Assembly (NCBI GenBank): GCA_002453155.1
Contig: DKGG01000005.1
Location: 1-32,692 of the forward strand
DNA: 32,692 nucleotides
DNA from: Bdellovibrionaceae bacterium UBA6776
Lineage (GTDB): Bacteria; Bdellovibrionota; Bdellovibrionia; Bdellovibrionales; UBA1609
Direction of reading: 5' to 3'
In this document: positions 6,456 through 15,121 of the stretch, in pieces
How the letters are laid out: each line of letters begins with the position of its first letter
Position numbering within the stretch: position 1 is the first letter of the stretch
Notes under the pieces: model-generated
Database searches by the model: none
What the model saw: the letters and a program-made list of their open reading frames with translations, nothing else
What the model was told of the DNA's origin: nothing
Made by a program: the position numbers and the translations under genes

Positions 6456-8132
6456 TTATTGAAGCTTTCGGTACTTGATCCGCTTCGGCTCCAAGGTGTC
6501 CACACCTTTTCTCTTTTTGTAGTCCTCTTCATACTCTGAGTAGTTGCCAATAAACCACTCCACATGAGAGTCCCCTTCAAATGCCAAAATATGGGTGCAA
6601 ATGCGATCCAAGAACCAACGGTCATGGGAGATCACCATGGCACTTCCACCAAACTCCAAAAGCGCATCCTCAAGGGCACGCATGGTGTTTACATCCAAAT
6701 CATTGGTGGGCTCATCCAGAAGGAGCAAGTTCGCGCCCTCTTGGAGCATTTTGGCCAAGTAAAGACGGTTTCTCTCTCCACCAGAGAGCACGCCCACTTT
6801 CTTTTGTTGAGCTTCTCCGGAAAAGTTAAACCAAGAGGCATAGGCTCTTGAGGACACTTCCCGTCCTCCCAGTTGAATCATGTCTTCTCCGTGAGAGATT
6901 TCTTCCCACACAGTTTTGTCAGCGTTCACCGAGGATCTGGCTTGATCCACGTAGGCCAACTTCACCGTTTCACCCACTTTAAAAGATCCTGCGTCCGGTT
7001 GGTCCTGGCCGGTGATCATTCGAAAGAGTGTGGTCTTTCCGGCTCCGTTAGGGCCAACGATTCCCACGATGGCGCCTTTGGGCATGGTAAAGCTTAAGTT
7101 TTCATACAACAGCTTGCCGTCAAAAGACTTGGCCACATCTTTCGCTTCAATCACCACATCCCCAAGACGTGGGCCCGGTGGAATGTAAATTTGAAGGTCT
7201 TGCAGCTTTTCAGCCGTCGGCTCTTTGATGAGATTTTCGTAAGCAGAAAGTCGGGCTTTGGATTTCGCTTGTCTTGCACGAGGAGACTGCTTCACCCACT
7301 CCAATTCCCTTTGCAAAGTGCGGTTTCGTCTTTGATCAGCCTTTTGTTCTTGAGAAAGACGCTTGTCCTTTTGCTCCAGCCAAGAAGAGTAATTGCCTTT
7401 CCAAGGAATTCCTTCACCGCGGTCCAATTCCAAAATCCATCCGGCCACATTGTCCAGAAAGTAGCGATCATGGGTCACCGCAATCACAGTGCCAGGAAAC
7501 TTCGCCAGGTAGTGCTCAAGCCACGCCACCGATTCTGCATCCAAATGGTTGGTGGGCTCATCCAACAATAAAATGTCCGGTTCACTGAGCAGCAATCGAG
7601 TCAAAGCCACACGGCGCGCCTCTCCTCCTGAAAGGTTTGTCACAGGCCATTCCCCGGGAGGACATCGTAGCGCTTCCATCGCCTGCTCCACTTTTTGATC
7701 CACATTCCAACCGTCTTTGGCTTCGATCTTTTCTTGGATCTTTCCTTGCTTTTCGATGAGGTCATTCATTTTGTCGGGCGAAATGTCCGGATCACACATT
7801 TCTTCCGAAACTTTTTGAAATTCTTGAAGCAGATCATTGATCTCGCCAAGACCTTCCATCACGTTTTCTTTGACGGTTTTGTTTTCATCCAACTTTGGAT
7901 TTTGCTCCAGAAAGCCCACTTTGAAATCTCGCGCGGGAAATGCTTCTCCTAGAAAATCCTGATCGGATCCCGCCATAATTTTAAGCAAGCTGGATTTTCC
8001 CGCTCCGTTCAAACCAAGAACACCAATTTTGGCGCCGTAAAAATAAGAAAGATAGATGTCTTTCAAAACATATTTGTTCGGAGGGTAAACTTTGCTGACA
8101 CCCTTCATTGTGTAGATGATATCTTGAGACAT
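6456..8132 (-). CDS. ettA: ABC-F translation factor EttA
   Basis: A 558-residue protein with two ATP-binding cassettes in one chain and no membrane segment, the hallmark of ABC-F ribosome factors. Cassette 1 has GLNGAGKSS, LSGGEARRVAL and LLLDEPTNHLD; cassette 2 has GPNGAGKTT, LSGGERNRLYLAK and LLLDEPTNDLD. Between them is the charged P-site-tRNA interaction linker (around residues 240-310). The length and near-colinear match to EttA, including the short arm region after the first Walker A, make EttA the best assignment. EttA binds the ribosomal E site and gates the first elongation step according to energy state. AAGGAG lies 8 bases before the ATG; a good sigma-70-type promoter sits at 8162-8189 and a terminator at 6381-6410, so it is a single-gene unit. 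Confidence 0.92.
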   Translation of the reverse strand: MSQDIIYTMKGVSKVYPPNKYVLKDIYLSYFYGAKIGVLGLNGAGKSSLLKIMAGSDQDFLGEAFPARDFKVGFLEQNPKLDENKTVKENVMEGLGEINDLLQEFQKVSEEMCDPDISPDKMNDLIEKQGKIQEKIEAKDGWNVDQKVEQAMEALRCPPGEWPVTNLSGGEARRVALTRLLLSEPDILLLDEPTNHLDAESVAWLEHYLAKFPGTVIAVTHDRYFLDNVAGWILELDRGEGIPWKGNYSSWLEQKDKRLSQEQKADQRRNRTLQRELEWVKQSPRARQAKSKARLSAYENLIKEPTAEKLQDLQIYIPPGPRLGDVVIEAKDVAKSFDGKLLYENLSFTMPKGAIVGIVGPNGAGKTTLFRMITGQDQPDAGSFKVGETVKLAYVDQARSSVNADKTVWEEISHGEDMIQLGGREVSSRAYASWFNFSGEAQQKKVGVLSGGERNRLYLAKMLQEGANLLLLDEPTNDLDVNTMRALEDALLEFGGSAMVISHDRWFLDRICTHILAFEGDSHVEWFIGNYSEYEEDYKKRKGVDTLEPKRIKYRKLQ

Positions 8133-8161
8133 CGAAAGACTCCTTTTGAGTTGAAAAGCTC

Positions 8162-8189
8162 ACTATAATGATGCTTTCAAACTTGTCAA
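8162..8189 (-). promoter_or_regulatory. Promoter of ettA
   Basis: On the minus strand TTGACA (8189-8184) is followed after 16 bp by TATAGT (8167-8162). The -35 is perfect and the -10 matches 5 of 6. The ettA start lies about 30 bases downstream, giving a short leader. Confidence 0.75.
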
Positions 8190-8221
8190 AGGGGGGATTT
8201 CCTCCTTAAGCTAAGTGCTTG

Positions 8222-8398
8222 ATGAAAAAAGCGAAAAGTTCAAAAAAACTGACCCACCTCTGCTCCGAATTGAAAGACCATTTGGATGCTTTGGATCAAA
8301 TGGAAGACAAAAGGGTCAAAGAGCAAGGGCCCACTCCGGCTCAAAAGCGAAAAATCCTCTTTCGCGAACTCAAAGAGAAATTGGATTCCGTCTCCTAA
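8222..8398 (+). CDS. Small charged hypothetical protein (58 aa)
   Basis: An ATG-to-TAA frame of 58 residues beginning MKKAKSSKKLTHLCSELKDH and ending KILFRELKEKLDSVS. It is strongly charged and predicted helical, as real small cytoplasmic proteins often are, and is divergent from ettA and convergent with bolA. There is no strong ribosome binding site and no family I recognise. A gene is likelier than chance because of the coherent composition and because the space would otherwise be empty between ettA and bolA. Confidence 0.55.
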   Translation: MKKAKSSKKLTHLCSELKDHLDALDQMEDKRVKEQGPTPAQKRKILFRELKEKLDSVS

Positions 8399-8448
8399 AC
8401 TCTTTATTTTCAATGCAAATGACTATTGAATTCCTTTTCGGAACGAGA

Positions 8449-8760
8449 CTACGATTCCGATTGGTGGGCGCACTGTGGGGATTGAAAATCTTTGGCATCC
8501 ATTTTGGAAAATTCGGATTCTGTCAAAGCTCGCAATGTGAGTGCATGAAGTCCCTGGTCAAATTCTTCTTTTAACAGAGCGTTCACTTTCTGATGGCGCT
8601 CCACCCGACTCAAGCCTTCAAATTCTTTTGAAACCACCAACACTTTGTAATGGGAATCTTCTCCACGGGAAAACCCATGGAGATGGCTTTCGTTCTCAAT
8701 GATCAATTCCACAGGCTTTAACTGCTGAAGACTTTGAAACAAACGCGCATCTCTTTTCAT
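8449..8760 (-). CDS. bolA: BolA family protein
   Basis: A 103-residue protein with the BolA fold pattern: LKPVELIIENESHLHGFSRG, then SHYKVLVVSKEFEGLSRVER, HQKVNALLKEEFDQGLHALT. The conserved histidine in the HALT segment and the SHLHG loop are the positions that bind [2Fe-2S] together with monothiol glutaredoxins. BolA proteins act in iron-sulfur trafficking and, in some bacteria, in stress morphology. GGGAGA precedes the ATG. It is the last gene of the fumC run, 22 bases after the EEP gene. The residues after about 85 are not conserved in the family. A glutaredoxin gene (dithiol type) lies elsewhere in the window, not adjacent. Confidence 0.88.
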   Translation of the reverse strand: MKRDARLFQSLQQLKPVELIIENESHLHGFSRGEDSHYKVLVVSKEFEGLSRVERHQKVNALLKEEFDQGLHALTLRALTESEFSKMDAKDFQSPQCAHQSES

Positions 8761-8782
8761 AAATTCTCCCTACTGGATGGAT

Positions 8783-9826
8783 CTATTTTTCTTGCAGGTG
8801 AACCAAATATCCAAAGTGATCACTTGGCGCAAAGCCCTCTTCCCCTTCAAGGCCAATCAACTTTACATCGGTCTTCAAAGATTTCCCCTTGGCACGCACC
8901 CAAATCTGATCGATCCGACGTGCAGAGCCTTCATGTCGAGAGAGGATTTCCCTTAGGCCCTCGGTGGTTTTTTTGGAAAAACTCAAATCTTCAAAGGGGA
9001 CTGTCAAAGGAAAGCGAGATTGAATGTGATGGTTGGATTCATTTTTGTGAGAATCAAAGGTTTTCATGTCCAACATCAAATGTTGAAGCTGAAAGCTGTC
9101 TTCAAAACCATAATCCTTCAAAAGCTGCCCCACTTCTCCATCGGGACGTTCATTGAGGTCACCACCCAAGACCACCATGGCATATCTTGAAGAAATGGAT
9201 TCAATCACTCCCATAAGATTTTTCATTTCACGGAGCCGGCGCTGATTGCCTTTTTGAAGGCGGTCAAAAACTTCGTTTAATACACTGCTGCTTATTTCCA
9301 GCTCTGATGATTTTTGAGTCAGCTCCTCTTCCAAAGCTTCCGTCAATTCCAGGCCATGGTGAAGGTGGGTGTTGACCACCAGCACCCGTCCCCAATCGGG
9401 ATGGATAAACTCCGTCAACAAAGCGTAGCGCTCTTCACGAAGCTGAAAAGACAACCACGGGGAAACAAAGGATCTTCCCATTCCACTGAGCTTGACCCCT
9501 TTGACCCGTCTCATCCCAAAGGCCTTGGGTGCCAGGGTCATTAACCCTGAATTCAGATCCCCAGGAAGGCCCACTCCCAAAATCTTAACGCCGACCAAAT
9601 CGGATTGGTAAAAGGCTTCCCGTTTTAAAGATTTTTCGAAAGTGTGACTGCGATCCAGAAGAGGGTTCACCTCTTGAAAAAGGCCCACGTCAAATTCTGT
9701 AAGCTCCAAAAGGTCCAACTGCATTTGGTAGCGGGATTTTCTGCGAACCTCAGGCTCCAAAAACTCCATGGAGACTGGCCCTTTCGGAGCCAATCCATGC
9801 CACAGATTGTAGGTGAGGATTTTCAT
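8783..9826 (-). CDS. Endonuclease/exonuclease/phosphatase (EEP) family protein
   Basis: A 347-residue protein with the EEP fold motifs in order: TYNLWHG (metal-binding N), LFQEV (catalytic E), VNTHLHHG, GGDLNERPDG (D and N), RIDQIWVR and SDHFGYLV (catalytic D-H). The family covers exonuclease III-like nucleases, sphingomyelinases and inositol phosphatases. The sequence lacks a signal peptide, so it probably acts in the cytoplasm; the substrate cannot be told. It starts just after the zinc-ribbon gene (9 bases apart) and is followed by bolA, so it is within the fumC operon. A weak ribosome binding site precedes the ATG. Confidence 0.85.
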   Translation of the reverse strand: MKILTYNLWHGLAPKGPVSMEFLEPEVRRKSRYQMQLDLLELTEFDVGLFQEVNPLLDRSHTFEKSLKREAFYQSDLVGVKILGVGLPGDLNSGLMTLAPKAFGMRRVKGVKLSGMGRSFVSPWLSFQLREERYALLTEFIHPDWGRVLVVNTHLHHGLELTEALEEELTQKSSELEISSSVLNEVFDRLQKGNQRRLREMKNLMGVIESISSRYAMVVLGGDLNERPDGEVGQLLKDYGFEDSFQLQHLMLDMKTFDSHKNESNHHIQSRFPLTVPFEDLSFSKKTTEGLREILSRHEGSARRIDQIWVRAKGKSLKTDVKLIGLEGEEGFAPSDHFGYLVHLQEK

Positions 9827-9835
9827 GGTTTCAAA

Positions 9836-10249
9836 TTACTGACGGTTGTGAACCAAAGATCGCTCTTGATCTTCAAACACCACCTGAATGGAATTGGTGG
9901 TCAAAGCCGTCACAACACCCAAACCAAACTTGGGGTGATCGATTAAAGTTTCCACTTCAAAAGCTTCACGCATGTTGTACGGAGCTGGATCTTGGCTGGC
10001 ATTTTGAGTCAACTCTTCCCAACGGACCTTGTGCCCACCACGGGAAGACTTCGATGCGGTTTTCTTTTTAGAGTTCTTTGCAGGAGTGCCCACTTTCAAG
10101 GTGTTTTTGGTGTGGCACACTTCGCACTCAAGTCTTGCAGTTTTAGAGTTCGTATGCGCCAAAACCACCTGGTATCTTTCCACCTCGCACTTCTTGCAAG
10201 GGTGATAAACTTTTCGGGCAACCGGTGGCAGGGTGTTTAATTCGCTCAA
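9836..10249 (-). CDS. Zinc-ribbon protein with C-terminal FGLG domain
   Basis: A 137-residue protein. C18xxC21 and C42xxC45 form a probable zinc ribbon. A basic linker with KKKTASKS follows, then a C-terminal segment (HPKFGLGVVTALTTNSIQVV, FEDQERSLVHNR) that resembles the small beta domain seen at the end of UvrD-like helicases and in other nucleic-acid proteins. A nucleic-acid-binding role is an inference. The TTG start has AAGGAG 7 bases upstream and overlaps the TGA of the upstream gene by four bases (TTGA), which indicates translational coupling. Confidence 0.65.
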   Translation of the reverse strand: MSELNTLPPVARKVYHPCKKCEVERYQVVLAHTNSKTARLECEVCHTKNTLKVGTPAKNSKKKTASKSSRGGHKVRWEELTQNASQDPAPYNMREAFEVETLIDHPKFGLGVVTALTTNSIQVVFEDQERSLVHNRQ

Positions 10250-11136
10250 GACGGAACTCCTTTTCGTTTCACATAAATTTTTAAGGGATCTTTTAAAGAT
10301 TGTCTTCGTATTTCTGCGGAATTTAGAAAAAATCGTTGGTTTTCTTGCTCAATTCGGCGCTGAAGGCGGATCAAGCTCTCCTTATTGTCCGGCTCTACAA
10401 GAATTCCTGTGTCCTCAAACTGATCTGAAAAATGGGGATCATCCTCTTTGGTAAAAAACCTTCGCCACTCGGAAGTGTCCACATTCGCCCTGTAAGTCAG
10501 CGTTTGTGCATAGGAATGAACCGGAGTGTAAGCGGTGAGAATTTCAAAAGGGCCATAGTGCGTGTGCAATCGGACTGCTGGTGATGTCCACTGAGTCATC
10601 CCGCAACACACCTCCACATTGGCGTACCAAAGACCAAAAGCCTTTGTGAGGAATCCTAGGCCGTAAAAACCCTTTCCTCGGGGAAGGAGTGCGTTTACCG
10701 AGCACAGGTTGTGCGCCACCCACTCGCGCTTTCCCATGGTGGGGATGATGATGAATAACGAAATGGGAACCCATTCACTTTCAGGCTTAGGCTCAAGAAG
10801 ATCTAAAATTTCTTTGGGAGCTTTGCTTCGATGAATGGCAAATCCCGCCACAAAACCTGGAACCACCGCACAGTCGTAAAACACCCAGCGCGGCATGGCC
10901 ATGTTGCTTTCGCTAAAGGCCTTTTCCTCAAATCTTAAAATCTGATCGGCAAAATCCACTTCATCCATATGAAGAGGATTTTTGTAAAGGGGCTTCATGG
11001 GAAACCAATCCAATTCAAAACGTCGCCCCGGTCCGTGAATGCGGTTTTCCTGACGAACATAAACGTAAGGACGAATGGAATTTCCATCCAACCAATTTAA
11101 ACTTTCGATTTGGGTCAACTCACTGGTTTTGGTCAC
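10246..11136 (-). CDS. Conserved hypothetical protein (acetoacetate decarboxylase-like layout not established)
   Basis: A 296-residue soluble protein that I do not recognise. It is rich in aromatic residues (WVFYDCAVVPGFVAGFAIHR, then SLFIIIPTMG, GFYGLGFLTKAFGLWYANVE) and has no signal peptide or membrane helix. It reads as one compact alpha/beta domain with a charged C-terminal helix (SLIRLQRRIEQENQRF). It overlaps LOG by 17 bases upstream and the zinc-ribbon gene by 4 bases downstream, so it is made from the same polycistronic message as fumC and LOG. Confidence 0.6.
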   Translation of the reverse strand: MTKTSELTQIESLNWLDGNSIRPYVYVRQENRIHGPGRRFELDWFPMKPLYKNPLHMDEVDFADQILRFEEKAFSESNMAMPRWVFYDCAVVPGFVAGFAIHRSKAPKEILDLLEPKPESEWVPISLFIIIPTMGKREWVAHNLCSVNALLPRGKGFYGLGFLTKAFGLWYANVEVCCGMTQWTSPAVRLHTHYGPFEILTAYTPVHSYAQTLTYRANVDTSEWRRFFTKEDDPHFSDQFEDTGILVEPDNKESLIRLQRRIEQENQRFFLNSAEIRRQSLKDPLKIYVKRKGVPS

Positions 11137-11674
11137 TCAAATAGCCTAACACTTCCTCGGAGGTTTCAAAGACTTGATACATTTGGTCGAGTGGGCCTGA
11201 GATCACTCTTTGTTCGCACATAATCTCAAGACTTTCCAAAAAGGGGGTCCAAAAGCCCAGGTAGTTGTAAAAAACCACCGGCTTCATGCAGTTCTTTGCA
11301 CCTAAGGACTTCAAACACAGAACTTCGGTGATCTCATCCAAAGTCCCGAGACCGCCGGGGAAAAATACAAAAGCGTCGGACTTCTCCATCAATTGCTCTT
11401 TACGGTCCGACATTTTAGGCACCACGATTTTTTCCGTCAGGTTGGGTTGAACCAATTCTTGAAGAATATCAATTTCAGGAATGACTCCGGTCAAGGTGCC
11501 CTTCTTTTCAAGCACCCCTTGAGCCAAGGCTCCCATGGATCCACAGGAGGCTCCCCCATACACTACGTGAAATCCCTTCTCGGCCAGCCGGGATCCAAAG
11601 TTTTTTGCTTCTTCAAGAAGTGACGGCGACACGCGGTCGCTGGCACTTAAGAACACTCCGACGGACGTCTTCAC
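11120..11674 (-). CDS. LOG family protein (TIGR00730 type)
   Basis: A 184-residue Rossmann-like protein with YGGASCGSMGALAQG and the signature PGGLGTLDEITEVL that binds nucleotide 5'-monophosphates. Family members (LOG, YgdH/PpnN, lysine-decarboxylase-like) release a base from nucleotide monophosphates; the family is often annotated as cytokinin riboside phosphoribohydrolase. The true substrate in this bacterium is not known. It starts with GTG, overlapping the fumC TGA by four bases (GTGA), so it is likely coupled to fumC translation. Confidence 0.85.
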   Translation of the reverse strand: MKTSVGVFLSASDRVSPSLLEEAKNFGSRLAEKGFHVVYGGASCGSMGALAQGVLEKKGTLTGVIPEIDILQELVQPNLTEKIVVPKMSDRKEQLMEKSDAFVFFPGGLGTLDEITEVLCLKSLGAKNCMKPVVFYNYLGFWTPFLESLEIMCEQRVISGPLDQMYQVFETSEEVLGYLSDQNQ

Positions 11675-13059
11675 TTTTTAGGGCCAATCATGTCTTCAGG
11701 TTTTACCGCAGCATCAAAACTCTTCTCGTCCATCAGACCCAACCGAACCGCTTCTTCCTTCAGAGTGGTTCCCCGCTCGAAAGCAGATTTGGCGATCTTC
11801 GCCGCATTGTCGTAACCGATATGAGGATTGAGTGCTGTGACAAGCATCAACGAATTTTGCAAATGGGTTTGAATTTGTTTTTTGTTGGCTTGGGTGCCCT
11901 CCACACAATGGATGCGGAAGCTTTCACAGGCATCCCCAAGAAGTCTTAAGCTGTTGAGCACGTTAAACACAATCACCGGTTTAAACACGTTCAACTCGAA
12001 GTGACCGGTGGCACCGCCCATGGCCACCGCCATGTCGTTTCCAATCACTTGAGCACACACCATGGTCATGGCTTCACTTTGAGTGGGGTTGACCTTTCCG
12101 GGCATAATAGAACTTCCAGGCTCATTGGCAGGAAGTTGAAGCTCTCCAATCCCGCAGCGTGGACCACTGCCCAGCATGCGAAAGTCGTTGGCAATTTTCA
12201 TCAAGCTGCAGGCCAAAGTCTTTAGGGTTCCCGACATTTGCACCAAAGCATCATGGGCCGCCAAAGCTTCAAACTTGTTGGGCGCGGATTTAAACGGAAG
12301 TCCGGTTTCTTTAGCGATGTAAGCCGCGGCTTTTTCCGCAAACTCTGGATGGGTATTCAAGCCTGTTCCAACCGCGGTTCCGCCGAGAGCCAAATCAAAC
12401 ACTCTTTCTTTGGACTGGTTCACCCGCTCCAAACCGTTTTCAAGTTGCATCACATAGCCAGAAAACTCCTGCCCCAACGTCAGAGGCGTGGCATCCATCA
12501 AGTGAGTGCGGCCAATCTTTACGATGTCTTTGAACTCTTCTTGTTTTTTTTGAAGGGCCTCTTTCAACTCTTTCAGCTTTGGAATCAAGTGATGAACCGT
12601 TTGCTCCGCCACAGCGATGTGCATGGCGGTGGGAAAAGTGTCATTGGAGCTTTGGGCTTTGTTCACGTCGTCATTGGGATGGACGGATTTGTCACCAATG
12701 GTTCCACCCATGATCTGAATGGCTCGGTTTGCGATCACTTCATTGGAGTTCATATTGGTCTGAGTGCCACTGCCCGTTTGCCAAACCACAAGGGGGAATT
12801 CCTCGTCCCACTTTCCTTCGATGACTTCGGTGGCTGCTTTTTGAATGGCCTCTGCTTTTTTAGAATCCAAAAGTCCCAACTCTTCATTGGCCTTGGCCGC
12901 AGATTTTTTCAAGATTCCAAGGGCACGAATCATTTCGCGGGGGAAGTGGTCTTTGCCGATTTTAAAGTTCTCCAAAGAACGTTGCGTTTGGCAGCCCCAA
13001 AGCCGATGGGCGGGGACCTTCATTTCTCCCATGCTGTCTTTTTCGATGCGATAATCCAT
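11671..13059 (-). CDS. fumC: Fumarate hydratase, class II
   Basis: Interconverts fumarate and L-malate in the TCA cycle. The 462-residue protein carries class II landmarks: GSGTQTNMNSNEVIANRA, the SSNDTFPTAMHIA stretch, GRTHLMDATPLTLGQEFSGY, and the superfamily signature GSSIMPGKVNPTQSEAM with the catalytic serine loop. No iron-sulfur cysteine motif is present, as expected of class II. The start at 13059 is chosen over in-frame upstream codons because AAGGAGG lies 7 bases before it and the N-terminus then matches the family (MDYRIEKDSMGEMKVP). It heads a run of six overlapping or closely spaced genes that ends with bolA, and is divergent from the EVE gene across 76 bases. Confidence 0.95.
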   Translation of the reverse strand: MDYRIEKDSMGEMKVPAHRLWGCQTQRSLENFKIGKDHFPREMIRALGILKKSAAKANEELGLLDSKKAEAIQKAATEVIEGKWDEEFPLVVWQTGSGTQTNMNSNEVIANRAIQIMGGTIGDKSVHPNDDVNKAQSSNDTFPTAMHIAVAEQTVHHLIPKLKELKEALQKKQEEFKDIVKIGRTHLMDATPLTLGQEFSGYVMQLENGLERVNQSKERVFDLALGGTAVGTGLNTHPEFAEKAAAYIAKETGLPFKSAPNKFEALAAHDALVQMSGTLKTLACSLMKIANDFRMLGSGPRCGIGELQLPANEPGSSIMPGKVNPTQSEAMTMVCAQVIGNDMAVAMGGATGHFELNVFKPVIVFNVLNSLRLLGDACESFRIHCVEGTQANKKQIQTHLQNSLMLVTALNPHIGYDNAAKIAKSAFERGTTLKEEAVRLGLMDEKSFDAAVKPEDMIGPKK

Positions 13060-13135
13060 GTATGCGCCTCCTTGAAATCCCTGATTCGACGAGTGTCTAT
13101 TGAAAGAATGGCGCTCATCATATAGAGTGCCCGCC

Positions 13136-13603
13136 ATGAAGTCACCCCGATACTGGCTGATGAAGTCTGAACCTGATGTGTTTTCCATAGATGACCTGAA
13201 AGCGAGCAAAACCTCTCTTTGGGACGGCGTTCGAAACTATCAGGCGCGAAATTTTATGATGAACGACATGAAAGTGGGCGATTTGGTGCTGTTTTACCAC
13301 TCCAACGCAAAGCCCCCCGGAGTCGCGGGAGTCGCCGTGATTTCGAAAGAAGCGGTTCCTGATGTGACGGCTCAGGATGAAAAATCCAAATATTATGACC
13401 CCAAGGCGGCGCCCGAAAAACCCATTTGGTTTTGCGTGGAAGTGAAGTTCAAATCCAAATTTAAAAATTTTGTTTCCCTGGATGAACTGCGCGATCAAAA
13501 AGCTTTAAAAGAGATGTTGGTGTTGAAGCGTGGACAACGCTTAAGCATTCAACCGGTCACCGCAAAGGAATTCGACACGGTCGTAAAACTTGGAAGCGGA
13601 TAA
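13136..13603 (+). CDS. EVE-domain protein
   Basis: A 155-residue protein of the EVE family (THYN1-like), related to PUA/YTH domains that read modified bases in DNA or RNA. Visible: YWLMKSEPDVFSIDDL at the start, WDGVRNYQARNFM, GDLVLFYHSNAKPPGVAGVA, YYDPKAAPEKPIWFCVEVKF, and the C-terminal VLKRGQRLSIQPVT. The start at 13136 gives the family's usual N-terminus; the in-frame codon at 13100 would add 12 unrelated residues. It overlaps dusC by 14 bases, which ties it to a tRNA-modification gene and hints at a role near modified RNA. Confidence 0.9.
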   Translation: MKSPRYWLMKSEPDVFSIDDLKASKTSLWDGVRNYQARNFMMNDMKVGDLVLFYHSNAKPPGVAGVAVISKEAVPDVTAQDEKSKYYDPKAAPEKPIWFCVEVKFKSKFKNFVSLDELRDQKALKEMLVLKRGQRLSIQPVTAKEFDTVVKLGSG

Positions 13604-14597
13604 AATCTTTATCCAGGTGGCTCCCATGGAGGGAGTCGTGGATTTCAAAGTTAGGGACCTTCTCACTCAAATCGGTGGAGTGGACCGAACCGTCACCGAA
13701 TTTGTACGTGTCACCAACCGTCTTCACCCTCCCAAAGTTTTTTACAAGTATGCTCCTGAACTTCAAACCGGCGGACGCACTTTGGCTGGCGTTCCTGTTT
13801 ATGTTCAACTTCTTGGGAGTGATCCGGAGGCTTTGCTTGAAAATGCTCACTTGGCTTTTGAACTGGGAGCATCGGGTGTGGACCTTAACTTTGGCTGCCC
13901 CGCAAAAACAGTGAACCGTCATGATGGCGGCGCCACTTTGCTGAAGGATCCTTCAAGGATCTTTAAGGTGGTGGATCGTTTGCGGTCGAGCCTGCCCGCG
14001 AAGTGTCCTGTCACGGCAAAGGTGCGATTGGGATTTGAAGACAAAGGTCTTCACCGTGAAATTGCACAGGCGGTGGATGAGGGCGGAGCTTCTCAGTTGG
14101 TTATTCATGCACGCACGCGAAACGAAGGTTATCGCCCACCGGCCCATTGGGAATACATTGGCTACATGGCGGATGCGGTCACTCGAACACGAGTGGTGGC
14201 CAATGGGGATTTGTGGAGTTTGAAGGATTACGCGGACTGTGTACGTGTGAGCGGGATTCGTGATGTGGCCCTGGGACGAGCTTTGGTTTCACGGCCCGAT
14301 TTGGCCTTGGAGCTGAAGCGGTTTGCAAATGATGGAGCTTTGACTGGAGATTCCTCAGAGAGTTCTTATCACGGCCTTGAATGGCGAGATGTCCTTAGGA
14401 GGTATCTGTTCCCATTGTTTGATTACTACTATGGACAGTCACCTCGTCTGGCGGTGGGTCGCCTGAAGCAATCATTAAAGGCTTTGGGACGAAATTATCC
14501 GGAGGCCGTGGACTTTTTTGACCACGTTCGACGGGAAACAAATGGTTTGGTTGTAAAATCTCTTCTTCTGAAGGAACGAAACTCAATTGGCTTGTGA
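13590..14597 (+). CDS. dusC: tRNA-dihydrouridine(16) synthase
   Basis: An FMN-dependent enzyme that reduces uridine to dihydrouridine in tRNA. The 335-residue sequence has APMEGV at the start of the TIM barrel, VTEFVRV, PVYVQLLGSDP, GASGVDLNFGCPAKTVNRHDGGA with the catalytic cysteine, VTAKVRLG, HARTRNEGYRPPAHW, and VANGDLW. The APMEGV and EFVRV wording and the C-terminal helical part match DusC better than DusA or DusB. It starts at a TTG inside the EVE gene (14-base overlap); a GTG at 13617 is an alternative but would cut into the first strand. It is convergent with the 128-residue gene at 14692. A second dihydrouridine synthase lies at 25639-26640. Confidence 0.85.
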   Translation: MEADKIFIQVAPMEGVVDFKVRDLLTQIGGVDRTVTEFVRVTNRLHPPKVFYKYAPELQTGGRTLAGVPVYVQLLGSDPEALLENAHLAFELGASGVDLNFGCPAKTVNRHDGGATLLKDPSRIFKVVDRLRSSLPAKCPVTAKVRLGFEDKGLHREIAQAVDEGGASQLVIHARTRNEGYRPPAHWEYIGYMADAVTRTRVVANGDLWSLKDYADCVRVSGIRDVALGRALVSRPDLALELKRFANDGALTGDSSESSYHGLEWRDVLRRYLFPLFDYYYGQSPRLAVGRLKQSLKALGRNYPEAVDFFDHVRRETNGLVVKSLLLKERNSIGL

Positions 14598-14691
14598 AAG
14601 GGGTTAACCGATCAGGCTCATTGATGGGTTATCATTTATTAAGACCCCCGGGCCAAGCTGATGGAGACTTTAAAATGAATCCTCAATGGAT

Positions 14692-15078
14692 CTAAGTGGA
14701 CCCGAGGCGCTCTTTCAATAAAACACAAAGTTCCACTTCAGATCGAGCAACGATGTAACCGTCGACCACTTCAATCATTCCGTTCGAAAAATCATCTTCC
14801 ATATGACGTTCAAACCAAGAAATAAAGACTTCAGAACCACCTTGGTTAAATTCTTCAAACTTAACAAAAATGCCTTCTAATTGGTTTGGATGGCTTTCCA
14901 GATAGGAATTCCCAACCTCTAGAATTTCGTCCCAAAGACCATCCTCCTTCAAGCGAAGTCTCAACTCGATGAGATTTTGATCCAGGGTCTTTCTTCGAGA
15001 AACCCATCGCATCCCCCCGTACACAGCCGCTCCGACCAAAAGCAACACTGATGATGAGAAAAACGTTCGACGGTTCAA
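14692..15078 (-). CDS. Short Tat-like signal-bearing partner of the GMC oxidoreductase
   Basis: A 128-residue protein starting with NRRTFFSSSVLLLVGAAVYG, a twin-arginine-like signal or anchor, followed by a helical acidic domain. Small exported subunits with a Tat signal accompany GMC oxidoreductases in membrane gluconate/sugar dehydrogenases (the gluconate 2-dehydrogenase subunit 3 type), and the position next to a GMC gene supports that role; sequence alone does not prove it. It starts with TTG at 15078, with GGGAG upstream. In the undisturbed frame of the upstream gene its stop (15077-15075) would overlap this start as TTGA, so the pair was probably translationally coupled. Confidence 0.55.
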   Translation of the reverse strand: MNRRTFFSSSVLLLVGAAVYGGMRWVSRRKTLDQNLIELRLRLKEDGLWDEILEVGNSYLESHPNQLEGIFVKFEEFNQGGSEVFISWFERHMEDDFSNGMIEVVDGYIVARSEVELCVLLKERLGST

Positions 15079-15121
15079 GAGTTCTCCCGTCTCATGCGAT
15101 CTCGTACATGGTCTGCCAGCC

